Positions 33,938 to 43,407 of a stretch of DNA of 64,000 nt are shown in pieces. The stretch lies in contig CANLLF010000002.1 of assembly GCA_947491935.1 (NCBI GenBank), positions 434,001 through 498,000 on the forward strand, in the 5' to 3' direction. The notes below the pieces were generated by a model. That model searched no databases, was not told the origin of the DNA, and worked only from the letters and a program-made list of their open reading frames with translations. Origin of the DNA: an uncultured Roseicyclus sp. GTDB lineage: Bacteria; Pseudomonadota; Alphaproteobacteria; Rhodobacterales; Rhodobacteraceae. Positions within the stretch are counted from its first letter, which is position 1. Every line of letters begins with the position of its first letter. The translations under genes were made by a program, and so were the position numbers.

Positions 33938-34450
33938 ATGACCAAAGCCCGGAAATCGCAGCCCTTCGGCCCCGACGACTACGTTGTTTACCCCGCCCAT
34001 GGCGTGGGCAAGATCGTGTCGATCGAGGAGCAGGAGATTGCAGGGCTTAACCTGGAACTCTTCGTGATCTCGTTCGAGAAGGATAAGATGACGCTGCGTG
34101 TTCCGACCGCCAAGGCAACCGAGGTGGGCATGCGCCCGTTGTCGGATCCGATGGTGGTGTCCAAGGCGCTCGACACCCTTAAGGGCAAGGCCCGCGTGAA
34201 GCGCGCGATGTGGTCGCGCCGGGCGCAGGAATACGAGCAGAAGATCAATTCCGGTGATCTGATCTCCATCGCGGAAGTGGTGCGTGACCTGCACCGCGCC
34301 GACGATCAGCGCGAGCAGAGCTATTCCGAACGTCAGCTTTACGAAGCGGCTTTGGAGCGGCTGACACGTGAATTGGCGGTCGTCAAAGGAATCGACGAAG
34401 CCGGGGCTGCCGCCCATGTGGGTGATGTTCTGACAAAACGCGCCGCCTGA
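33938..34450 (+). CDS. carD: CarD family transcriptional regulator
   Basis: 170 residues. The N-terminal CarD/Mfd RNA-polymerase-interacting Tudor-like domain (FGPDDYVVYPAHGVGKIVSIEEQEIAG) and the C-terminal helical domain (WSRRAQEYEQKINSGDLISIAEVVRDLHR) are both there. CarD binds the beta subunit of RNA polymerase and stabilises open complexes at many promoters. AAAGGAAAAAACAAC precedes the ATG. Confidence 0.92.
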   Translation: MTKARKSQPFGPDDYVVYPAHGVGKIVSIEEQEIAGLNLELFVISFEKDKMTLRVPTAKATEVGMRPLSDPMVVSKALDTLKGKARVKRAMWSRRAQEYEQKINSGDLISIAEVVRDLHRADDQREQSYSERQLYEAALERLTRELAVVKGIDEAGAAAHVGDVLTKRAA

Positions 34451-34518
34451 GGGCGCGCAACATATTGCCGGAGCGCTGGCAACATCCCGCGCTGACGGTT
34501 CTGTTACCGGTTTTCCTG

Positions 34519-34548
34519 ACCTGCCGCGGCCTCGCGGCAGGTTTTTTT
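34519..34548 (+). terminator. Rho-independent terminator after carD
   Basis: ACCTGCCGC / GCGGCAGGT stem around ggcctc, then seven Ts, 68 bases past the carD stop. Confidence 0.85.
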
Positions 34549-34629
34549 ATGTGTTAGATGTGAACTTAAGGGAAACTGGAACGTTATCTTCAGGGCCTGC
34601 GCGCCCGAATCTGGAAAGGAAGACCCCTT

Positions 34630-34917
34630 ATGAAAAAATTTGTAGCTCCCCTGCTGCTGATCGCAGCTGTTGCAACCGCCGCCTGTCAGCCGCTGTCGCC
34701 GCAAGACCGTTCGAACCTCGGCCTCGTGGGTGGTGCCGCCGGTGGCCTTCTGCTGGCCGACGCATTCGGTGCGAACCCGCAATGGACCATCGTATCGGCC
34801 GTCGCCGGTGCCGCGATTGGCACCCAGGTCGCGCGCAACACGCAGACCGGGCAATGCGCCTACCTCGCCGGTTACAACTCGGCTGGCCAGGAAGTTTACA
34901 ACGTGGCGCCCTGCTGA
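34630..34917 (+). CDS. Glycine-zipper lipoprotein
   Basis: 95 residues. Lipoprotein signal ending ATAAC (lipid-modified Cys19), then a glycine-zipper of the YMGG/Rick_17kDa type (GLVGGAAGGLLLADAFGAN and SAVAGAAIGTQVA), and a C-terminal Cys pair (GQCAYL and PC at the end). AAGGAAG lies 7 bases before the start. Probably inserted in or attached to the outer membrane; function unknown. It ends directly against the cobS stop (TGATCA carries both stops). Confidence 0.85.
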   Translation: MKKFVAPLLLIAAVATAACQPLSPQDRSNLGLVGGAAGGLLLADAFGANPQWTIVSAVAGAAIGTQVARNTQTGQCAYLAGYNSAGQEVYNVAPC

Positions 34918-35679
34918 TCACGTAAGGATCGCGGCGCAGGCGATCAGGGCGGATATCTCGCTCAGCACCTGCGCCGCACCCAACACATCCCCCGTTTGCC
35001 CGCCGATCTTGGCGCGGGCAAGCGCAGCCACGGCCACGCATGTGGCGCTGGCCAGAGACGCCGCGACAAGGCCCGCGAGCGCGCCTGCCGCCAGCATAGC
35101 TCCCAACACCGATATCCCGGCTGCCAGAACAATGGCCCATGTCGGGGGATGGCCCACATGGGCCGCCAGACCGGCTTTTCGTGCGAAGGGCAGGCCGGCC
35201 ATGAGGCCCGCCATACCCGCACGGCTCAGCATCGCCGCCGCGACCAGCGCCATGGGCGCGACCGGTAAGAGCACGGCAAGCGCCGCCCATCGCAGACCCA
35301 TGGCGAGGATCATGGCCAGCATCCCATAGCTGCCGATCCGGCTGTCCTTCAGGATCTCCAGCCGCCGTTCGCGGGTCTGCCCGCCCCAGAACCCATCGGC
35401 GCAATCGGCCAGGCCGTCCTCGTGTAGCGCGCCCGTCACGATGATTCCGGCGGCGAGGGCAAGGCCCGCCGCGATGGGTGCGGGCAATATGCTGAGCGCT
35501 GCGAGGCCCACGGCGATCTGAAACAGGGCGATGGCGGCACCGATCACAGGCCACGCCCACGCCGCCGCGGCCCCGCGCGCCCCGTCGCCGCCGGGGATGG
35601 GCAGGCGCGTCAGCAATTGTGCCGCGCGGATCAGGTCGCGTCCTTCCGGGCGTTGGGCCTCGGTGTCGGTTTCGGGCAT
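34918..35679 (-). CDS. cobS: Adenosylcobinamide-GDP ribazoletransferase (cobalamin synthase)
   Basis: 253 residues, six to seven membrane helices and Asp-rich [37 protein letters not shown], the signature of cobalamin synthase (CobV in Paracoccus/Pseudomonas naming). It joins adenosylcobinamide-GDP with alpha-ribazole phosphate at the membrane, the last step of B12 assembly. It is divergent from cobT with 84 bases between. Confidence 0.93.
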   Translation of the reverse strand: MPETDTEAQRPEGRDLIRAAQLLTRLPIPGGDGARGAAAAWAWPVIGAAIALFQIAVGLAALSILPAPIAAGLALAAGIIVTGALHEDGLADCADGFWGGQTRERRLEILKDSRIGSYGMLAMILAMGLRWAALAVLLPVAPMALVAAAMLSRAGMAGLMAGLPFARKAGLAAHVGHPPTWAIVLAAGISVLGAMLAAGALAGLVAASLASATCVAVAALARAKIGGQTGDVLGAAQVLSEISALIACAAILT

Positions 35680-35763
35680 GAAACGGGCCTTTCTGCCGCA
35701 GGTTCAACACTTTGCATTCCGCTAAACACGATTCCAGAGCCATCACGCAAGGGAGCCCGTGAC

Positions 35764-36780
35764 ATGAGTGATGCCCCGACAACCCCCGCAGCCCTTCGCG
35801 ACCTGCTGACAGGCGCGCCGTCGCCGGACCCGAACGCGCGGGCGGCAGCGGAGGCGCGCAATGCGGTTCTGACCAAACCGCCCGGAGCGCTGGGGCGGCT
35901 GGAGGATCTGGCCATCTGGTATGCGGCGTGGCGGGGCGAGGCCCGGCCACAGCTGCGCGCGCCGCAGGTTCTGGTGTTCGCGGGCAACCACGGGATTGCT
36001 GCGCGTGGCGTCAGCGCCTTTCCGGCGGAGGTCACGGCGCAGATGGTTGCGAATTTCGCCGCCGGAGGGGCGGCAATCAATCAGCTCTGCGATCTGGCGG
36101 GCGCGTCCCTGTCTGTCCACCCGATCGAGCTGGACCGGCCCACGGCGGATTTCACACAAGGCCCGGCCATGTTGGAGGCGGATGTGATGGCGGCGATTGC
36201 TGTCGGGTGGGACGCCGTCAATCCCGGTGCGGATCTGTTGGTTGTTGGCGAGATGGGGATCGGGAATACGACCTCGGCCGCCGCCATCGCCTGTGCGCTT
36301 TTTGGCGGTGCGCCAGCGGATTGGACCGGCCGCGGGACCGGTGTGGACGCGGACGGCATCGCGCTGAAGGCGCAGGTCGTGGCCGAGGGTTTGGCCGCCA
36401 ATCCGAACGCCACGGGTGATCCGCTGGAGGCGCTGCGATGCCTGGGCGGGCGGGAGATTGCGGCGATGGCCGGTGCCATGGCGCGGGCGCGGGTGGGGCA
36501 GATCCCCGTCATCCTGGACGGGTTCATTTGTACCGCAGCCGCTGCCGCGCTGCATGCCGCGTGCCCGGGCGCGCTCGATCACGCTGTGGCGGGGCATGTC
36601 TCCGACGAGCGGGCCCATGGGGCGATGTTGCAGCGGTTGGACAAGACACCGTTGCTGTCTTTGGGCCTGCGATTGGGCGAAGGGTCCGGCGCGGTGCTGG
36701 CGATCCAGATCCTGAAGGGCGCCCTGGCGTGCCATTCGGGCATGGCGAGCTTCGACGAAGCGGGCGTCGCGGAGGGCTGA
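35764..36780 (+). CDS. cobT: Nicotinate-nucleotide-dimethylbenzimidazole phosphoribosyltransferase
   Basis: 338 residues. [22 protein letters not shown] and the later [18 protein letters not shown] and [10 protein letters not shown](V) are CobT motifs (CobU in Pseudomonas naming). It makes alpha-ribazole phosphate from DMB and nicotinate mononucleotide for B12's lower ligand. The start at 35764 ([11 protein letters not shown]) has AGGGAGCCCGTGAC upstream. No adenosylcobalamin riboswitch was seen in the 84-base gap to cobS. Confidence 0.93.
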   Translation: MSDAPTTPAALRDLLTGAPSPDPNARAAAEARNAVLTKPPGALGRLEDLAIWYAAWRGEARPQLRAPQVLVFAGNHGIAARGVSAFPAEVTAQMVANFAAGGAAINQLCDLAGASLSVHPIELDRPTADFTQGPAMLEADVMAAIAVGWDAVNPGADLLVVGEMGIGNTTSAAAIACALFGGAPADWTGRGTGVDADGIALKAQVVAEGLAANPNATGDPLEALRCLGGREIAAMAGAMARARVGQIPVILDGFICTAAAAALHAACPGALDHAVAGHVSDERAHGAMLQRLDKTPLLSLGLRLGEGSGAVLAIQILKGALACHSGMASFDEAGVAEG

Positions 36781-36785
36781 ACCGG

Positions 36786-38750
36786 CTAGCGCTCTCGACG
36801 GCCACCGGGGCGGCGCGGGCCCCGGCTCAACCCGCTCAGGGCCCCGGCATCGCCGCGCGAGTTTTCCACCTGCGACGTCCCTTCGACCTCGTCGGCAATG
36901 GCATCGAGATGGGTCGCCAGCGCACTTTCGAGATTGTCGGTCATCTCGCGCGTGCGTCGCATGTATTCCTTGTTCTCGGTGACGGGAATATCGGGCCGCC
37001 AGACCTCGGCCAGCGCCCGCAGGTTCTGCCGGTCATGGCGGTAGAACGCGGTTTCCAATTCGTGGGCCTCGTAGTCGGTCAGGCCCATATCTTCCAGAAC
37101 GTACCGGCCCGCGCGCAGCGAGCTGTCGAACATCTCGCGCACGATATGATCGGCGCCCGCCTCGTATAGCTCATAGACATGCAGCAGGTCGTGGGCGCGC
37201 GCGACGACGGAGATGTCGGGCCGCTGGCGCTTGGCATATTGGACGAGTTTCACGGCCGCCTGCCGGTTATCGACCGCCACGACAAACACCTTGGCTGTGG
37301 CAAGCCCCGCCGCCTTGAGAAGCTCGGGTCGGGTCGGGTCGCCGAAAAAGCCCTTCATCCCGAAACGGCGCATCATTTGGATCGTCTCAAGGTTCGAATC
37401 CAGCACAACCGTCTTGAAGCCCGATGCCCGGACCATGCGATTGACGATCTGTCCGAACCGCCCCACGCCCGCGATGATGACGGTGGCCTGTTCGTCGATC
37501 TCGTCGTGATCCGGTGCCTCATCCGCGCCATCCGATAGGCGGGCGGAGATCTTTTCGTAGAGGATGAAGCTGAGCGGGGTCAGTAACATCGACAGGGCGA
37601 TCACCAGAAGCAGGATCGCGGCGACACGGTCGGGGAAGACGGCCTGTTGGACACCGAAGGCCACGAGGACGAACCCGAATTCGCCGGCCTGGGCCAGCCC
37701 GAGCGTGAAGAGCCACCGATCCCGGCCGTGCAGGCGAAACACCCGCGCGATGCCGTAAAGTACCGTTCCCTTGAGCAGCATGACCGCAAGGCTCAATCCG
37801 ATGATGAGGAACGGATTTGCGAAGAGCGTCTGGAAATTGATGCCCGCGCCGACGGTGATGAAGAACAGGCCGAGCAGCAAGCCCTTGAAGGGCTCGATGT
37901 CGGCCTCAAGCTCATGGCGGAATTCGGAATTGGCGAGCACAACGCCCGCAACGAACGCGCCAAGGGCGGGCGAGAGGCCGACCAGAAGCATCAGCACCGC
38001 GATGCCGACCACGATGACAAGGGCGGTGACGGTATAAAGCTCGCGCAGCTTGGTGGTGTGGATGACGCGGAAGAGGAGCGGGCTCAGGTAGCGCCCGGCG
38101 AGGATCACGGCGGCCACCGCGCCAAGCGTGACCAGCGTGACCCCCCAGGCGGGCAGCCCCTCCACCAGCGACATCGTGTGGTGATCGTCGGGATCGATCC
38201 GGCTGATCGATCCGTCCTCGTTAAACCGCGCGGCGTTCGCCGTGGCCAAAAGCGGTAGAAGTGCCAGCGCGGGAATCACGGCGATGTCCTGGGTCAGCAG
38301 AACTGAGAACGTGCCGCGCCCGCCCGGCGTGCGCATCAAGCCCTTTTCGTTGAGCGTTGTCAGTACGATAGCCGTGGAGCTGAGCGCCAAGGTGATGCCG
38401 ATGGCCAGGGCCAGCGGAAAGGCCAGACCCAGGAGCATCGCGCCGCCCGCGAGCACCACGATGGACAACAGGATCTGGCTGCCGCCCATCCCCAGCAGCC
38501 GCTGGCGCATATCCCAGAGCGTTCGCGGATCAAGCTCCAACCCGATCAGAAACAGCATCAGGACCACGCCGAATTCGGCGTAGTGCTGGAGATCCTGCGT
38601 TTCCGAGCCGACAAGGCCCAGAACCGGCCCGATGGCGATCCCGGCGAGCAGGTAGCCCAGGACGGAGCCCATGCCGAACCGCACCGAAATCGGCACGGCG
38701 ATCAGCATCGCACCGAGGTAGATGGTGGCCTGAAGAAGGGTCTCTTCCAT
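36786..38750 (-). CDS. CPA2 family monovalent cation:proton antiporter (KefB-type) with TrkA-N domain
   Basis: 654 residues. About 12 membrane helices over residues 1-390, with the CPA2 segment LMLFLIGLELDPRTLWDMRQRLLGMGGSQILL. The soluble part from about residue 405 begins ATVIIAGVGRFGQIVNRMV, a TrkA-N Rossmann domain that binds NAD(H) or nucleotide. KefB/KefC proteins exchange K+ for H+ and are gated by glutathione adducts; this could be such or a Ybal-like antiporter. A short Arg/Gly-rich end follows. Five bases separate its stop from that of cobT (convergent). Confidence 0.88.
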   Translation of the reverse strand: MEETLLQATIYLGAMLIAVPISVRFGMGSVLGYLLAGIAIGPVLGLVGSETQDLQHYAEFGVVLMLFLIGLELDPRTLWDMRQRLLGMGGSQILLSIVVLAGGAMLLGLAFPLALAIGITLALSSTAIVLTTLNEKGLMRTPGGRGTFSVLLTQDIAVIPALALLPLLATANAARFNEDGSISRIDPDDHHTMSLVEGLPAWGVTLVTLGAVAAVILAGRYLSPLLFRVIHTTKLRELYTVTALVIVVGIAVLMLLVGLSPALGAFVAGVVLANSEFRHELEADIEPFKGLLLGLFFITVGAGINFQTLFANPFLIIGLSLAVMLLKGTVLYGIARVFRLHGRDRWLFTLGLAQAGEFGFVLVAFGVQQAVFPDRVAAILLLVIALSMLLTPLSFILYEKISARLSDGADEAPDHDEIDEQATVIIAGVGRFGQIVNRMVRASGFKTVVLDSNLETIQMMRRFGMKGFFGDPTRPELLKAAGLATAKVFVVAVDNRQAAVKLVQYAKRQRPDISVVARAHDLLHVYELYEAGADHIVREMFDSSLRAGRYVLEDMGLTDYEAHELETAFYRHDRQNLRALAEVWRPDIPVTENKEYMRRTREMTDNLESALATHLDAIADEVEGTSQVENSRGDAGALSGLSRGPRRPGGRRER

Positions 38751-38931
38751 GATCGAAACGCACGCCTGTTTCTGTTTGCGTCCAGCTTAGCGATACTTGC
38801 GGCGCGGCACGAGACGCGATTGCGATACGGGGGGGTGTCTTTGGACCGGGCGCGGATGCAACTGCGGAAACGCCCTCCGGCCTTGCCTTGCCGTTCGGCT
38901 TGGGCAATCTGGCACGGACGAGGAGAATTTG

Positions 38932-39618
38932 ATGAAACGTTCCGAGATTAACGAGATCATGGCCGAGGCGGATGCATTCATCCGGTCCTTTGGCTTCGTG
39001 CTGCCGCCGTTTGCCTATTGGTCCCCCGATGAGATGCGCGCCAAGCGCGACGTGGCCCAGGCCGTGATCGACGGGCGTTTGGGATGGGACATCACCGATT
39101 ACGGGCAAGGCAAATACGGCGATCTCGGCCTCTTCCTGTTCACCCTGCGCAACGGGCGACTGAGCGATCTGCAGAAGGGTGGCGGCATGTGCTATGCCGA
39201 GAAGCTGTTGATTTCAAAGAAAGATCAGATCAGCCCGATGCATCGCCATTACCTGAAGGCGGAAGACATCATCAACCGCGGCGGGGCCACGATGGCGATA
39301 GAGCTGTTCGGTTCGGCCGAGGATGGCAGTTTCGATGAAAATGCGGGCGGTGTGGTGATGTGCGACGGGATCGAACGGGCCTTCACGCCGGGCGAGGTGC
39401 TGCTGTTCGCCCCGGGCGAAAGCGTCACCCTGATGCCCGGCGATTGGCATGCCTTCTGGGGTGAAGGCGGCGATGTGCTGATCGGGGAGGTGTCCACCGT
39501 CAACAATGACGAGACCGACAATTGGTTCCGGGAGCCGATTGGACGCTTTGCCACGATAGATGAGGACGTCGCGCCGACCCACCTACTGGCATCGGATTAC
39601 GGGAGATGGCTGAGCTGA
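38932..39618 (+). CDS. D-lyxose/D-mannose isomerase family cupin protein
   Basis: 228 residues, AGGAG 7 bases before ATG 38932. It resembles E. coli-type D-lyxose isomerase: MKRSEINEIMAEADAFIRSFGFVLPPFAYW, cupin metal ligands His104, His106 and Glu111 (MHRHYLKAED), and the last His in DWHAFWGEGG. It interconverts aldose and ketose forms of lyxose, mannose or ribose using a divalent metal. No sugar transporter or kinase is adjacent, so the substrate in vivo is open. Confidence 0.8.
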   Translation: MKRSEINEIMAEADAFIRSFGFVLPPFAYWSPDEMRAKRDVAQAVIDGRLGWDITDYGQGKYGDLGLFLFTLRNGRLSDLQKGGGMCYAEKLLISKKDQISPMHRHYLKAEDIINRGGATMAIELFGSAEDGSFDENAGGVVMCDGIERAFTPGEVLLFAPGESVTLMPGDWHAFWGEGGDVLIGEVSTVNNDETDNWFREPIGRFATIDEDVAPTHLLASDYGRWLS

Positions 39619-39621
39619 GGT

Positions 39622-40884
39622 CTAGAGGGCCCGCCAGCCGATATCCTTGCGGAAGAAGCCTTCGGGCCAGTCGATTTGCCCGGCCATGGCATAGGCTTGA
39701 TCGCGGGCCTCTTTCAAGCTGGCCCCGCGGGCGGTGACGGCCAGCACGCGTCCGCCGGTGGCCGTGATGTGCCCGCCCTTGGCGGTTGTGCCGGCGTGGA
39801 ACACCATCTGCGATGATGTTTCCGGCAGCGTGTCCAAACCGTTGATGACGCTCCCCTTCTCATAAACGCCGGGATAGCCGCGCGTTGCCAGGACCACCGT
39901 CAATGCGTGGTCGTTGGCCCAATTGACCTTCGCCTGATCAAGGCGTCCTTCGGCGCAGGCCAGCATCAGGTCAAGCGCCTGCGCGCCCAACCGCATCATC
40001 AGCGCCTGGCATTCGGGATCGCCGAACCGCACATTGTATTCGACCAGCCGCGCCTGCCCGTCTTCGATCATCAGCCCCGCGAACAACACACCGGCGAAGG
40101 GCGTGCCGCGCCGGGCCATTTCATCCATCGTCGGCTTAATAATCTGATCGAGGGTCTGTTGCTGGATCGCGGGCGTCATCACGGGGGCGGGGGAATAGGC
40201 CCCCATGCCGCCTGTGTTCGGGCCGTCATCGCCGTCAAAGGCCCGTTTGTGGTCCTGCGCGGTGCCTATGGGCAAGACATTCGTGCCGTCACACAGAACA
40301 AAGAACGAGGCCTCTTCGCCGCCCATGAACTCTTCGATCACAACCTCGGCGCCCGCGCTTCCGAAGGCGCCGTCGAACATGTCGTCGATGGCCCGTGTCG
40401 CCGTCTCCTCATCCATCGCAACGACAACACCTTTGCCAGCTGCCAGCCCGTCGGCCTTCACCACGATGGGAGCGCCGTGCTGGCGGATATGGGCCTTGGC
40501 CGGGTCGGCCTCGGTGAAGCGGGTCCATGCGGCGGTCGGTGCCTTTGCGGCGTCGCAGATTTCCTTGGTAAAGCTCTTCGAGGCCTCCAGCTGCGCGGCG
40601 GCCTGCGTGGGGCCGAATACCAGGAAACCCGCATCCTTCAACATATCCACAACCCCGGCGGCCAATGGAGCTTCGGGGCCTACGATGATGAAATCGATCG
40701 AGTTCTCGGAGCAGAATTCGCAAACGGCAGAGGGGTTTTCCACATCCAAGCTTGCACATTCGGCGATCTGGTCGATCCCGGCATTGCCTGGCGCCACGAT
40801 CAGGCGGTCACATTTCGGGTTCTGCAACACCGCCCAGGCCAGCGCATGTTCGCGGCCGCCCGAGCCGAGGATAAGGATGTTCAA
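39622..40884 (-). CDS. purD: Phosphoribosylamine-glycine ligase, TTG start
   Basis: 420 residues, ATP-grasp GAR synthetase: LNILILGSGGREHALAWAV start, FVLCDGTNVLPIGTAQDHKRAFDGDDGPNTGGMGAYSPAP, and C-terminal VLATRGYPGVYEKGS. The ATG normally expected is replaced by TTG at 40884, supported by GGGAGG 8 bases upstream; an ATG further up at 40947 would overlap the divergent gene's start. Second step of de novo purine synthesis. Confidence 0.93.
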   Translation of the reverse strand: MNILILGSGGREHALAWAVLQNPKCDRLIVAPGNAGIDQIAECASLDVENPSAVCEFCSENSIDFIIVGPEAPLAAGVVDMLKDAGFLVFGPTQAAAQLEASKSFTKEICDAAKAPTAAWTRFTEADPAKAHIRQHGAPIVVKADGLAAGKGVVVAMDEETATRAIDDMFDGAFGSAGAEVVIEEFMGGEEASFFVLCDGTNVLPIGTAQDHKRAFDGDDGPNTGGMGAYSPAPVMTPAIQQQTLDQIIKPTMDEMARRGTPFAGVLFAGLMIEDGQARLVEYNVRFGDPECQALMMRLGAQALDLMLACAEGRLDQAKVNWANDHALTVVLATRGYPGVYEKGSVINGLDTLPETSSQMVFHAGTTAKGGHITATGGRVLAVTARGASLKEARDQAYAMAGQIDWPEGFFRKDIGWRAL

Positions 40885-40945
40885 GGGGCGTACCTCCCTG
40901 CTATCGTTGCGGCAGGCATAACGAGCAGATGATAGGGGCACAACC

Positions 40946-41797
40946 ATGCGACATCCCGAACTTTGGGCGCGGCTGTCGGCCTATTCCTTCGATACGGGCA
41001 CCGGCTCCGCGCCCTATTCGGTCAAGCTGGCGCGTGCCGAAGGGTGGAGTGCGACCTTCACCGCGCGGGTGATCGAGGAATACCGGCAGTTCCTTTATCT
41101 CACGCAAGTCTCGGACCGGCAGGTGACGCCGTCGCAGATCGTGGATGCGGCCTGGCATATGCATCTGACCTTCACTCGGGATTACTGGGAGGACCTTTGC
41201 CCGAATGTGATCGGCGCGCCGGTGCATCACCAGCCATGTGCAGGTGACGAAGAGATGCCCCGCTACCGCGACCAATTCGGGGCCACCAAAGCGCTCTACG
41301 AGGCCGAGTTCGGGCACGAGCCGCCGCTTGAGATCTGGGGGCGGGACAAGACCCGGCGGGTGAAGGCCTTGGCGATGTCCGAACTTGGGGCCGGTATGAC
41401 CTCACCGGTCGGGATCGCCTTCATGCCCTTTGTGATCAGTCTGGTGCTGCTGATCCTTGAGCCTACCCCGTTGATTGCGGCCATCACGGTGCTAACAGGG
41501 ATCATGTTCCTGCTCGTTGTGATGAGCGCCAGGGGCCGACGCAGAAAGAAGCGGCGCCGGTCCAGAGCGCGCGATGACGAGGTTTGGATCGATGATGACG
41601 GGCCGTCCGGTGGAAGCCGGGGCGGCGCTGGTCGCAGCGTCGGGAGCAAACGGAGCCGCGACAGCGACGATGACGACAGGACAACCGGCACCGTGGGTGG
41701 CACGGCCGCGGGTGGCGGGTTCCTTGCTGGGTTTTTCAGCGGCGGCGGAGATGATGATGGCGGCGATTCCGGCGGCTGTGGCGGGTGTGGTGACTAG
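40946..41797 (+). CDS. Glycine-rich domain-containing (GRDP-like) membrane-associated protein
   Basis: 283 residues. The N-terminal region resembles the GRDP/DUF1399 domain: FTARVIEEYRQFLYLTQVS, then VDAAWHMHLTFTRDYWEDL with its WHxHL motif, then YRDQFGATKALYEAEFG. Two membrane helices follow (about residues 155-195: FVISLVLLILEP and AAITVLTGIMFLLVV), then a basic stretch, and a Gly/Asp-rich C-terminus ending GGGDDDGGDSGGCGGCGD. Function unknown in bacteria. It is divergent from purD (61 bases) and its TAG touches the xseA ATG. Confidence 0.65.
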   Translation: MRHPELWARLSAYSFDTGTGSAPYSVKLARAEGWSATFTARVIEEYRQFLYLTQVSDRQVTPSQIVDAAWHMHLTFTRDYWEDLCPNVIGAPVHHQPCAGDEEMPRYRDQFGATKALYEAEFGHEPPLEIWGRDKTRRVKALAMSELGAGMTSPVGIAFMPFVISLVLLILEPTPLIAAITVLTGIMFLLVVMSARGRRRKKRRRSRARDDEVWIDDDGPSGGSRGGAGRSVGSKRSRDSDDDDRTTGTVGGTAAGGGFLAGFFSGGGDDDGGDSGGCGGCGD

Positions 41798-43366
41798 ATG
41801 GATGACCTGATCGACGACGAAGGCGCGGTGCCGGGGAACTCCCCGGAATTCACGGTGACGGAACTGTCCGGTGCGGTGAAACGCACGGTGGAGGGTGCGT
41901 TTGCGCATGTCCGCGTGCGGGGTGAGGTGGGGCGGTTGAGCCTGCCGCGCTCCGGCCACATCTACCTGGACCTCAAGGATGATCGCAGCGTGCTGGCCGG
42001 TGTCATCTGGAAGGGCGTGGCCGCGCGGATGACCCATCGGCCGGAGGAAGGGATGGAGGTGATCGCCACGGGGCGGATCACCACGTTCCCGGGCCAATCG
42101 AAATATCAACTGGTGATCGACGATATCCGGCCCGCGGGCGTCGGTGCGCTGATGGCGATGCTGGAAAAACGCCGCAAGGCGCTCGCCGCCGAGGGGCTGT
42201 TTGACGAGGGCCGGAAGAAGGCGCTGCCGTTCCTGCCCGAGGTGATCGGGGTTGTAACCTCGCCCTCCGGCGCGGTGATCCGCGATATTCTGCATCGCTT
42301 GCGCGACAGATTTCCGCGCAAGGTCCTGATCTGGCCGGTCGCGGTGCAGGGCGAGCGCTGCGCGCCCGAAGTGGCGCGAGCAATCCGCGGGTTCAACGAG
42401 TTCGGGCCCGGCGGCGCACTGCCCCCGCCCGATCTGCTGATCGTCGCACGCGGCGGTGGGTCGCTCGAGGATCTGTGGGGCTTCAACGAGGAAGCGGTGG
42501 TGCGGGCCGCGGCCGAAAGCGCCATCCCCCTGATCTCCGCCGTGGGCCACGAGACCGATACGACGCTGATCGACTATGCGAGCGATTATCGCGCCCCCAC
42601 GCCCACGGGAGCGGCAGAGAAAGCGGTGCCCGTCCGGTTGGATCTGCTGAACTGGCTGCGCCAGCAGGACGGCATCCTGACACGCGGGATCACCGGTGGA
42701 TTGACCGCGCGGCGGCAGAGGTTGAGTGATCTGGGTCGGGCCTTGCCGCGGCCTGAAGGGCTGATGGAACCCGCACGGCAGCGGCTCGATATCGCGTCGG
42801 TACGGTTGGGCCCGGCGTTACGACAGCGGACACAGGATGCGCGCGCCCGCTTGGATCGGCTGGCCGGTCGGCTCGATCCGGCCCTGGACCGCGCAGTGGC
42901 GTCGAAACGTCTGACGCTGGGGCAACGGGCCGCGGGCCTATCTCCGGGGCGGCTGCAAGGCATGATCCGGCAGGGTCGGCGTGATGTGGATGGCTTGGCC
43001 GCGCGGCTTGACCCCGCGCGTCTGGCGGCGCGGATCGGCCAGATGGACGAACGGCTGACCTCGGCGCGCGCACGATTTGCGCAGGTCGCGAGCCAGTCCG
43101 TGACGACGCGCCGGGATCGATTATCCGCCCTCGACCGGATGCGGCAGACGCTGGGATACATGGAAACTCTGCGGCGCGGCTATGCGGTGATCCGATCCGG
43201 CGAGACGGTTCTGACAACCAAGGCGGCCGCCGAGGGCCATGCTGCGTTGGAGATCGAATTTGCCGATGGCCGGCTGGGGGTGACCCCCACGGGCGCGGCG
43301 CCACGGCCCGCCACCCGCAAGGCAAAATCCGACAAGGGGCCAAAGGGGCAGGGGCAGCTGTTCTGA
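41798..43366 (+). CDS. xseA: Exodeoxyribonuclease VII large subunit
   Basis: 522 residues. N-terminal OB fold (FTVTELSGAVKRTVEGAFAHVRVRGEVGRL) and the catalytic region with LPFLPEVIGVVTSPSGAVIRDILHRLRDRFP, RGGGSLEDLWGFNEEAVVRA and DYRAPTPTGAAE. A long coiled-coil region with repeated xxRLxxLAxRL follows, as in family members. It degrades single-stranded DNA with XseB. The ATG directly abuts the previous stop, so the two genes are probably coexpressed. It is longer than E. coli XseA (456), mainly by the repeated coiled coil. Confidence 0.95.
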   Translation: MDDLIDDEGAVPGNSPEFTVTELSGAVKRTVEGAFAHVRVRGEVGRLSLPRSGHIYLDLKDDRSVLAGVIWKGVAARMTHRPEEGMEVIATGRITTFPGQSKYQLVIDDIRPAGVGALMAMLEKRRKALAAEGLFDEGRKKALPFLPEVIGVVTSPSGAVIRDILHRLRDRFPRKVLIWPVAVQGERCAPEVARAIRGFNEFGPGGALPPPDLLIVARGGGSLEDLWGFNEEAVVRAAAESAIPLISAVGHETDTTLIDYASDYRAPTPTGAAEKAVPVRLDLLNWLRQQDGILTRGITGGLTARRQRLSDLGRALPRPEGLMEPARQRLDIASVRLGPALRQRTQDARARLDRLAGRLDPALDRAVASKRLTLGQRAAGLSPGRLQGMIRQGRRDVDGLAARLDPARLAARIGQMDERLTSARARFAQVASQSVTTRRDRLSALDRMRQTLGYMETLRRGYAVIRSGETVLTTKAAAEGHAALEIEFADGRLGVTPTGAAPRPATRKAKSDKGPKGQGQLF

Positions 43367-43407
43367 CGCGTTTGACACAAAAGGCCTAAACCGTCAGACC
43401 GTGTGTC

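Noticed and set aside
35680-35763. Possible cobalamin riboswitch between cobS and cobT
   Set aside because: The 84-base gap is too short for the element and lacks the conserved B12-box (GCCACTG).
37385-37405. ggttcgaatcc, identical to a tRNA T-loop motif
   Set aside because: It lies in the KefB-type antiporter coding sequence (minus strand, ...DSNLET...), and no acceptor stem, anticodon arm or CCA end can be built around it.
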